Of a stretch of 6,472 nt of DNA, positions 1-4,661 are shown one piece after another. The stretch covers positions 1-6,472 of the forward strand of contig CAMQXE010000071.1 in assembly GCA_947038745.1 (NCBI GenBank), read 5' to 3'. The stretch comes from an uncultured Propionibacteriaceae bacterium (GTDB lineage Bacteria; Actinomycetota; Actinomycetes; Propionibacteriales; Propionibacteriaceae). The notes beneath the pieces are model-generated. The model was not told the origin of the DNA, ran no database searches, and saw nothing but the letters and a program-made list of their open reading frames with translations. The first letter of the stretch is position 1. Every line of letters begins with the position of its first letter. A program made the translations under genes and the position numbers.

Positions 1-632
1 TCATCGCACCATTGGCGCAATGAGCGGTCGTAGACCTCAACACCTGCGGCTACTGCCTGCGCGTCATAGCTGTTATCCATAGCAAAAGACTCGACCGGTA
101 CCCTGGGCTTAACTTGCGGTAATTTCTCGGTATCTATGACCCCAAGTGTCGATCCGACTATAGGAAATGTTCGTTTTGGCAGCCCTAATAATTGCGCTAC
201 TTCAGTGGCGCGGTGCCGGATTCCGCCAATAGCAGTTGTGCCATAGCCCAAAGCATGAGCAGCTGTCTGGAATGTGGCAAGCGCAATTCCAGCATCGATA
301 GCACCAGTAAGTACACCTTCTTGGTCATGATGAATCGCCAGCTCTACACCATGGTGCGCGGCAGCTACTGTCGCCCGGTAATAGTCAATAACAAAAACAA
401 CAAAGACCGGGGCCGCTGCAACTTGCGGCTGTCCCCCAGCTAGCTGTGCTAGTTGTGTGATCCGTTCCCGATCAGTGACCACGATCAACGAGATCTGTTG
501 CCCATTAATCGAACTCGGCGCTTGTTGAGTTGCTGCAATGATTTGCGCTAAGTCCTCGCTCCTGACGGGTTCGTCAGTAAAGCTACGGATAGAGCGACGC
601 TGGAGTAGCAGTTCCATGGTGGGGTTCGTCAT
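1..632 (-). CDS. NfsA-like oxygen-insensitive nitroreductase / flavin reductase, C-terminus cut off by window edge
   Basis: I translated this by hand from an ATG at 632; 210 complete codons fit before the left edge, with no stop. The family is FMN-dependent, NAD(P)H-using cytosolic reductases of nitroaromatics, quinones or flavins. The N-terminus has the family's R-R-S-I-R-S-F-T signature (residues 12-19), whose Arg/Ser residues bind FMN phosphate. Further NfsA-like landmarks follow in order: G-G-Q (66-68), I-G-G-I-R (135-139), the L-P-K-R-T-F-P-I-V-G-S-T-L-G block (151-164), K-P-R-V-P (175-179, equivalent to the FMN-binding Lys/Arg pair) and N-S-Y (187-189). E. coli NfsA is 240 residues, so roughly 30-40 residues are missing. 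The start is supported by GGAAGG (639-644) six bases upstream. The gene is divergent from the acetyltransferase at 731. An FRP-type flavin reductase is the main alternative; substrate cannot be told from sequence. Confidence 0.9.
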   Translation of the reverse strand, partial: MTNPTMELLLQRRSIRSFTDEPVRSEDLAQIIAATQQAPSSINGQQISLIVVTDRERITQLAQLAGGQPQVAAAPVFVVFVIDYYRATVAAAHHGVELAIHHDQEGVLTGAIDAGIALATFQTAAHALGYGTTAIGGIRHRATEVAQLLGLPKRTFPIVGSTLGVIDTEKLPQVKPRVPVESFAMDNSYDAQAVAAGVEVYDRSLRQWCD

Positions 633-659
633 GTGCTTCCTTCCATCAAGCAGCGAGCA

Positions 660-676
660 CTAGGTTACTTGCCTAG
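660..676 (-). promoter_or_regulatory. Candidate promoter and operator of the nitroreductase gene
   Basis: An inverted repeat, CTAGG (660-664), seven bases, CCTAG (672-676), overlaps a -10-like hexamer TAACCT read on the minus strand (667-662). A start of transcription about seven bases further on would leave a leader of about 23 bases carrying the GGAAGG ribosome site. No good -35 hexamer is seen. Five-base arms can occur by chance; the overlap with the predicted -10 is what makes a repressor site plausible. This is inference. Confidence 0.3.
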
Positions 677-717
677 AAGCGATAAAAAAATGCGTGGCTC
701 AATAAAATCTCACGCTG

Positions 718-723
718 TAAGCT
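718..723 (+). promoter_or_regulatory. -10-like hexamer TAAGCT, possible leaderless start of the GNAT gene
   Basis: TAAGCT is followed by seven bases and then the ATG at 731. No Shine-Dalgarno sequence stands before that ATG. Transcription beginning six or seven bases after the hexamer would start at or next to the A of the ATG, giving a leaderless mRNA, which is common in actinobacteria. No convincing -35 element is visible. The same arrangement appears before the genes starting at 2799 (minus) and 2887 (plus). Confidence 0.4.
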
Positions 724-730
724 GCTGATC

Positions 731-1531
731 ATGTCACTCAATCTGGGCACTGCCACTGATCTTGCCATAGCGGAGCTCACTGGCTCCAGCATTGATGAAC
801 ATGGCAGTTATCTAGTGCTTAGCAGCCCTGATAACCCTGGTTACTATTGGGGCAATTATATTCAGATTCTAAATAACGACCGCAGCGTCGAGGACTGGGA
901 AGTAACTTTCCGTCAGCATTTTCCAGATGCGCTCCACCGCTGTTTCGGACTCCCGACGGGTACCGATATATCTGTATGGAAAGGGCTGGGCTACACCTGT
1001 GATACAGAGGAAACTCTTGTTGCTCACACCGTACCGGTTCAGACCCCATGCCCACCGGGATATCAGGTTCATCCCATAGACGATTGGCAGCAGTATCTGG
1101 CAATCGAGCTAGCCGAAAATATCCGCACGCAAAAACACAGCGATGAGTCATACCGCAGCTACATGCAGAACAAAATAGCTACCTATATAACGCTCATCGA
1201 CCAAGGCCATGCTCAATTCTTCGGCGCCTATTTTGAGACTGGAGATCTTGTGGCCAGCTTGGGGATCGTCTGCTGTCCTCCGCTAAACACCGGAGCTGAG
1301 ACACTTGCCAATCTGGCACGCTACCAGCATGTCTTTACCGAGGCTCAGCATCGGCGCAAAGGACTCGCTGCTCATCTCATTGGAGTTGCTGGAGCGTGGG
1401 CCGCTGATCATGGCGCTGTCACCTATGCCATTTGCACCGAGACCACCAATGCTGCTGGAAGGGTCTATCGCCGCAGTGGCTTCTCCCCTGTTGCAGAAGG
1501 TTTGGGTGCAGAGAAGCACCCCTGCTTCTAA
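731..1531 (+). CDS. GNAT family N-acetyltransferase
   Basis: This 266-residue cytosolic protein looks like an acetyl-CoA-dependent N-acyltransferase of the GNAT superfamily. The C-terminal half carries the acetyl-CoA loop, seen as R-R-K-G-L-A-A-H-L (208-216; Arg-x-x-Gly-x-Ala), preceded by a beta-strand ending V-F-T (201-203). It is followed by N-A-A-G-R-V-Y-R-R-S-G-F (240-251), the typical last helix and 'Y-x-x-x-G-F' strand. The first about 105 residues contain S-P-D-N-P-G-Y-Y-W-G-N (32-42), a stretch I associate with larger, two-lobed GNATs, so the N-terminal half is probably a degenerate second GNAT lobe. The ATG at 731 has no Shine-Dalgarno sequence and fits a leaderless start. The stop lies nine bases before the NUDIX gene, so the two form an operon. 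The acceptor substrate is unknown. Confidence 0.85.
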   Translation: MSLNLGTATDLAIAELTGSSIDEHGSYLVLSSPDNPGYYWGNYIQILNNDRSVEDWEVTFRQHFPDALHRCFGLPTGTDISVWKGLGYTCDTEETLVAHTVPVQTPCPPGYQVHPIDDWQQYLAIELAENIRTQKHSDESYRSYMQNKIATYITLIDQGHAQFFGAYFETGDLVASLGIVCCPPLNTGAETLANLARYQHVFTEAQHRRKGLAAHLIGVAGAWAADHGAVTYAICTETTNAAGRVYRRSGFSPVAEGLGAEKHPCF

Positions 1532-1540
1532 GCTGAAGGC

Positions 1541-2017
1541 ATGCCAACGCCAGCTTTCATCACAGCACTTCGACATCACATCGGTACAGAACCATTGTGG
1601 CTATCGGGAGTTGATGGTGTTGTTGTCCGAGATACAGATCACGGACGCGAAGTACTCCTAGTCGAACGTGCTGATTTCGGTTGCTGGTCAGATATTGGCG
1701 GGATTGTTGAGCCAGGCGAAGGACTAGCCCAATGTCTCTTACGAGAGATTGCCGAAGAAGCAGGGGTAATAGCCAAGATCGAACGGCTTGTTGCTATCTT
1801 CCCTGGGCCGCAATTTAGCTACCCGAATGGGGATATCTGCCAATTCCTTGAACATACCTTCTTATGTCGTTGGATTAGTGGCGAGCCACGCTCTGATGGC
1901 GATGAAACGACGAATGCTCGATGGTTCCTAGAACATGAGCTACCTCCGGTATTGCCAAAAATAGCTCACCAGCTAGCGCTGGCTCTTGGTCCCGAGACTT
2001 CGCCATATATCGTCTAA
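1541..2017 (+). CDS. NUDIX hydrolase
   Basis: A 158-residue NUDIX pyrophosphohydrolase, cleaving a nucleoside diphosphate linked to another moiety with a divalent metal. The NUDIX box matches the consensus G-x5-E-x7-R-E-U-x-E-E-x-G-U completely: G54, E60, then R68-E69-I70-A71-E72-E73-A74-G75-V76, where the Glu residues bind the metal. The opening M-P-T-P-x-F-x-x-A-L-R and the later Y-P-N-G-D (94-98) are features I recall from a common actinobacterial NUDIX/MutT subgroup. They support the ATG at 1541, although GAAGG (1535-1539) is only one base from it, too close for an ideal ribosome site. Translational coupling to the GNAT gene nine bases upstream is likely. The stop TAA (2015-2017) overlaps the stop of the convergent methyltransferase. 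The substrate is not predictable; a general MutT label would be over-specific. Confidence 0.9.
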   Translation: MPTPAFITALRHHIGTEPLWLSGVDGVVVRDTDHGREVLLVERADFGCWSDIGGIVEPGEGLAQCLLREIAEEAGVIAKIERLVAIFPGPQFSYPNGDICQFLEHTFLCRWISGEPRSDGDETTNARWFLEHELPPVLPKIAHQLALALGPETSPYIV

Positions 2018-2799
2018 GGTGCAACGAGATTCCACGGCACAGTAATCTCTCCAAGCCGCCAGCGAGATTGATCATGAAGCACCGGCAGTCCGCCTTGTTT
2101 TAGGCTTGTTACAGCAGCAACCCAGCGCTGCCGAGCACCAAAGGCTCCTAGTGGCGCCTGCACCTGCCAGGCTCTGTCGAGTTGAGCAAGAAACTGATGT
2201 ACCGCTTTGCCTTCGACATTGTGGTGAATCAAGGCTTTGGGTAACCGTTCGGCGGCTTTGCTAGGAAGCTCCAGCTCATCGAGTTTGAGTGAGAGAGTCA
2301 GCGTTTGCGGACCAGTCTCGCTCAGCGTCACCCAGGTACAGATTCGCCCCAATTCGTCGCAGGTGCCTTCCACAAATCGACCCCCCGGCGCTAATCGTGA
2401 CGTAACCCGTTCCCAAGCCTGCTCAACGTCAGCTTCATCGTATTGGCGTAAGACATTCATCGCCCGGACGAGAGTCGGTGCAGGCCAGTGAGCTGGTAGT
2501 GGCAGTTCAAAACCACCACGGAGAAAACGCAGCGAGCTGTGTTCCCAGGCATGTGCAGCGGCGACCCGTTCTGGATCAATCTCGATACCGAGAACCCGAA
2601 TATCTCGACGTAGCGCAGTGAGCCGGTCGTAGAGTTCAACTGCGGTCGTTGGTAACCGACCAAATCCCAAATCGACCACGACAGGGGCTGGGTCAGCATC
2701 AAGAAGGCAACGACTCAAAGGGCCAACAAGGTAACGATCCACTCGACGTAGCCGATTAGGGTTAGTTGTCCCCCGGGTCGCGGTTCCGATCGGTTTCAC
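2014..2799 (-). CDS. Class I SAM-dependent methyltransferase
   Basis: A 261-residue protein beginning with GTG at 2799. The Rossmann-fold methyltransferase motifs appear in order: motif I V-V-D-L-G-F-G-R-L-P (41-50), which binds SAM; the acidic strand G-I-E-I-D-P-E-R-V (71-79), whose Glu/Asp would hold the SAM ribose; R-A-M-N-V-L-R-Q-Y (112-120) in the post-motif region; and L-A-P-G-G-R-F-V-E-G (136-145), the usual turn before strand 5. The N-terminal T-R-G-T-T-N-P-N-R-L-R-R-V-D-R (8-22) is, as I recall, conserved in actinobacterial homologues, supporting this start. There is no Shine-Dalgarno sequence; TAAACT ends six bases upstream, so a leaderless message is likely. It converges on the NUDIX gene with overlapping stops (CTAA, 2014-2017) and diverges from the gene at 2887. 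Whether it methylates RNA, protein or a small molecule cannot be told. Confidence 0.85.
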   Translation of the reverse strand: MKPIGTATRGTTNPNRLRRVDRYLVGPLSRCLLDADPAPVVVDLGFGRLPTTAVELYDRLTALRRDIRVLGIEIDPERVAAAHAWEHSSLRFLRGGFELPLPAHWPAPTLVRAMNVLRQYDEADVEQAWERVTSRLAPGGRFVEGTCDELGRICTWVTLSETGPQTLTLSLKLDELELPSKAAERLPKALIHHNVEGKAVHQFLAQLDRAWQVQAPLGAFGARQRWVAAVTSLKQGGLPVLHDQSRWRLGEITVPWNLVAP

Positions 2800-2805
2800 C
2801 GGGCA

Positions 2806-2811
2806 AGTTTA
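2806..2811 (-). promoter_or_regulatory. -10-like hexamer TAAACT, probable leaderless promoter of the methyltransferase
   Basis: On the minus strand TAAACT is followed by exactly six bases and then the GTG at 2799, so the usual transcription start would be the G of the start codon. No Shine-Dalgarno sequence is present, which fits leaderless translation. A clear -35 is lacking. Confidence 0.5.
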
Positions 2812-2842
2812 GGCTGTCTAATCGCTATTGCGCACCTATCCA

Positions 2843-2866
2843 TGAGCAACAGCACAGTATTGCTCA
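2843..2866. promoter_or_regulatory. Inverted repeat TGAGCAA-N10-TTGCTCA, candidate operator
   Basis: Perfect seven-base arms TGAGCAA (2843-2849) and TTGCTCA (2860-2866) flank a ten-base spacer. The repeat lies between the divergent methyltransferase and acidic-protein genes. Relative to the predicted transcription start at 2887 it spans about -44 to -21, the position of the missing -35 element. The spacing suits a dimeric helix-turn-helix regulator. A hairpin role is less likely because the element lies upstream of the predicted start rather than in a transcribed region. This is inferred from symmetry and position only; no regulator family can be named. Confidence 0.35.
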
Positions 2867-2874
2867 GAATCTTC

Positions 2875-2880
2875 TAGGCT
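2875..2880 (+). promoter_or_regulatory. -10-like hexamer TAGGCT, probable leaderless promoter of the acidic protein gene
   Basis: TAGGCT is followed by six bases and the ATG at 2887, which would put the transcription start at the A of the ATG. The upstream AGGG (2881-2884) is two bases from the ATG, too close for a good ribosome site, so a leaderless start is the simpler reading. The inverted repeat at 2843-2866 occupies the place of a -35. Confidence 0.45.
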
Positions 2881-2886
2881 AGGGCT

Positions 2887-3525
2887 ATGGCGAATATCGC
2901 ACTCTTAACTGAAGCCGGCTGGCAAGCCGAAGATTTTGATGGCCAGCAATCGGCTGTCTTCGACAACGACGCGGTTGAATCTCGCGTCGTCATTGATGAG
3001 GATGGCGATGCCTTCCTCCTCCTAGGGGAACTAGATTCCGAACAGATCCAGCTCTACACCATGTCGGGTAACTTGGACCAAGCCTTCAGCGTGCTCGCGA
3101 TTGAATCGCAGATGCTTGACAACGACTCCGTGCCGGCCCTGGTGAAGGCTTTAGCAAAAACCGACATCGAGCTGACTGCTGCTGATGGCATCATCATTGA
3201 GCCAGAGTTCACCGCAGCTTGCGACCGTCTTGGTATTTTCCGTGAAGCATTCTGGCAGGTTTTCCCATTCGGAGATGCTGATCACGCTGGGGCTTATTCC
3301 AGTAACGACACGGTAGGCATCACGGTTTTGGAATCAGATGAGATGCCCGGTTGGATCGTCGAGTTCCGTGACCTTGAATCAATGGATGATGATGCCCAGG
3401 CTTGGCAGTTTGAGGCTACTGACGAGCTTGCTACAGCACTCATTGATGCTACGCCAGAAATCACCATCGATGGTGTCTCTGAGCTGGTGGAATCACTCAA
3501 ACCTACAAAGCAGCTTCATCATTAA
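2887..3525 (+). CDS. Acidic conserved-looking hypothetical protein
   Basis: A 212-residue protein I do not recognise. It is very acidic: by my count about 45 Asp/Glu against 8 Lys/Arg, and it has a single cysteine. There is no signal peptide, membrane segment or catalytic motif. The pattern alternates short hydrophobic strands with acidic turns, for example V-V-I-D-E-D-G-D-A-F-L-L-L (34-46) and I-T-V-L-E-S-D-E-M-P-G-W-I-V-E-F (145-160), suggesting a beta-rich cytosolic protein, perhaps of two related halves. The reading frame is clean, with codon use like its neighbours, a promoter-like element in front and a strong terminator behind, so it is a real single-gene transcription unit. It is divergent from the methyltransferase and convergent with the DUF6912-like gene. 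A protein-binding or chaperone-like role would be a guess. Confidence 0.8.
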   Translation: MANIALLTEAGWQAEDFDGQQSAVFDNDAVESRVVIDEDGDAFLLLGELDSEQIQLYTMSGNLDQAFSVLAIESQMLDNDSVPALVKALAKTDIELTAADGIIIEPEFTAACDRLGIFREAFWQVFPFGDADHAGAYSSNDTVGITVLESDEMPGWIVEFRDLESMDDDAQAWQFEATDELATALIDATPEITIDGVSELVESLKPTKQLHH

Positions 3526-3538
3526 TTAGCGTTACTCT

Positions 3539-3580
3539 TGTGGCCGTCTTCAGTTGAAGGCGGCCACACTTTCATTATTT
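3539..3580 (+). terminator. Rho-independent terminator of the acidic protein gene
   Basis: A 13-base-pair stem (3539-3551 with 3556-3568) containing one G-T wobble closes a four-base loop. The stem includes the G+C-rich GTGGCCG / CGGCCAC. It is followed on the plus strand by a T-rich run (3569-3580). It begins 14 bases after the stop at 3525. On the minus strand the hairpin is not followed by a T-run, so it serves the plus-strand gene best. It also lies just past the end of the convergent DUF6912-like gene and may partly stop that transcript. Confidence 0.8.
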
Positions 3581-4057
3581 AACTGCTAGAAGCGCTAACA
3601 CTGTATCTAGCTCTTGCGGACCGAACCAAAGCAAGTCAGATAGTTCTAGCAAATGTTCAACAGAAGGAGCATCCCAAGCCTGGGCCAATGGTTTGTTATG
3701 GATCTCGAGAGCAGCCTGACGCTCTGGTTCGAGTCCTTCTTCATCTCCGATAAAGAGCGCTGTTACAGCATCCCACTCTAGCCCTGACACAGTGACTGTC
3801 CCGAAATCATCAGCCGAATCGGTTGTTGCGCTAGCGGAAGTTTCTACTACTGCGACACAACGGCGTGGGGCAATCGTCAAAGCAGCCACCGAAGCGTAGG
3901 TTAATGCGGCATATTCAGCATCTTCAGCCATAGTCTGGTCATAATCGAGGGCCGCATACAGCTCTGGCGTCGTAGCAAAGGCTAGCCCGCTATATGGTGT
4001 TCCACCGCAGAATTGCTCCAGGAGCTCACCTGTCATCGGGATAAATACGAGGTTCAT
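3575..4057 (-). CDS. DUF6912-like conserved hypothetical protein (Rv3231c-like)
   Basis: A 160-residue protein from an ATG at 4057. AGGAG (4068-4064) lies six bases upstream, which favours this ATG over an in-frame TTG two codons earlier at 4063. I judge it related to the actinobacterial DUF6912 family, near Rv3231c, from several features: the opening beta-strand M-N-L-V-F-I-P (1-7); F-A-T-T-P-E-L (27-33); the acidic A-E-D-A-E-Y-A-A-L (44-52); P-R-R-C-V-A-V-V (64-71); and the ending D-L-L-W-F-G-P-Q-E-L (141-150). These are remembered family traits, not a search result. No signal peptide, membrane span or catalytic motif is seen, and the family's function is unknown to me. It is divergent from the Rv3235-family gene and convergent with the acidic protein gene. 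Confidence 0.8.
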   Translation of the reverse strand: MNLVFIPMTGELLEQFCGGTPYSGLAFATTPELYAALDYDQTMAEDAEYAALTYASVAALTIAPRRCVAVVETSASATTDSADDFGTVTVSGLEWDAVTALFIGDEEGLEPERQAALEIHNKPLAQAWDAPSVEHLLELSDLLWFGPQELDTVLALLAVK

Positions 4058-4063
4058 GTGCAA

Positions 4064-4068
4064 CTCCT
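4064..4068 (-). promoter_or_regulatory. Shine-Dalgarno AGGAG that decides the start of the DUF6912-like gene
   Basis: Read on the minus strand, AGGAG is six bases from the ATG at 4057 but abuts the TTG at 4063. That spacing selects the ATG as start. The gene is therefore leadered, unlike the neighbours that lack a ribosome site. Confidence 0.7.
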
Positions 4069-4145
4069 GATAACGTGCGAAGCGGTCTGCTGCACAGTTT
4101 ATGCGATAGCTTACGAATAGATGTGCCAGATTATCCTCAGCAAGG

Positions 4146-4661
4146 TTGAGACTGGCTAGTTATCCACAGCTTTGGGCTGTGCTGCTTTCACGATCTTGGC
4201 AATCGCGCCATGCTTATGCCGTGGATTTCTTTAACCCCGCCGCTATCTATCCGGCTCCTCGCTGTTTCATCCCGATACCTGAAACAAAAATGATTCAGCC
4301 ACGGTTTCAGCGTGAACCAGAGACTCCTTTGCAAGAAATCTTGCGGTTACCTGCCGCTGCGCATGGCTTGCTTCGTGCGCTTTGTGAAGTTTTAGAAGGG
4401 AAACGCCATCTAGGCCAACTCGATACTGTCGTATCTGCTGATGTTTTAGACCAGCTTCAGCAGCTTGGCTTACATCAGCAAACTGGGCAGATCATTGGTA
4501 TTCGAGTCCAAGTACGAGACGACGCCGTCGAAGCAGCGCTACGCATCATCTGGGATGGACACCCACAGGCGATGGCGGCCCGGCTCAGCCGGCGTCGTGA
4601 CCAATGGTTATGCACAGCGCTGGAATATCTTCCAACGCTGTGCCAACCCATACAGTCTTAG
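4146..4661 (+). CDS. Rv3235 family protein (DUF6459), start uncertain
   Basis: The C-terminal two thirds read like the small actinobacterial Rv3235/DUF6459 family often found near secA1: [14 protein letters not shown] (74-87) followed by [13 protein letters not shown] (92-104); then a strand I-G-I-R-V-Q-V-R (117-124); then [17 protein letters not shown] (146-162). Its function is unknown to me. The longest form, 171 residues, starts with TTG at 4146, where AGG directly abuts the codon. Alternatives in frame are GTG at 4179, GTG at 4221 and ATG at 4290, none with a clear ribosome site. The first about 55 residues look unconserved, so the true start could be any of these. The stop TAG (4659-4661) overlaps the stop of convergent secA. 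A consensus DnaA box lies in the first codons of the long form. Confidence 0.75.
   Translation: MRLASYPQLWAVLLSRSWQSRHAYAVDFFNPAAIYPAPRCFIPIPETKMIQPRFQREPETPLQEILRLPAAAHGLLRALCEVLEGKRHLGQLDTVVSADVLDQLQQLGLHQQTGQIIGIRVQVRDDAVEAALRIIWDGHPQAMAARLSRRRDQWLCTALEYLPTLCQPIQS
4160..4181. promoter_or_regulatory. Perfect DnaA-box sequence overlapping an inverted repeat
   Basis: TTATCCACA (4160-4168) matches the DnaA-box consensus exactly. TTATCCTCA (4131-4139), one mismatch away, lies 29 bases upstream. CACAGC (4165-4170) and GCTGTG (4176-4181) form a six-base inverted repeat with a five-base spacer. Both motifs sit at the start of the Rv3235-family gene, near its possible promoter. The box is a real sequence match, but isolated boxes are expected by chance in a genome. 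Regulation by DnaA is speculative. Confidence 0.3.

Noticed and set aside
66..74. GTTATCCATA region as another DnaA box
   Set aside because: It differs from the consensus, lies inside the conserved coding part of the nitroreductase and has no partner site nearby.
192..443. Plus-strand open frame of 83 codons
   Set aside because: It lies antisense inside the nitroreductase, whose full family motifs occupy the minus strand; its own translation has no family character.
1283..1661. Open frames on both strands across the GNAT-NUDIX junction
   Set aside because: They overlap two genes with complete catalytic motifs and have no ribosome site or motif of their own.
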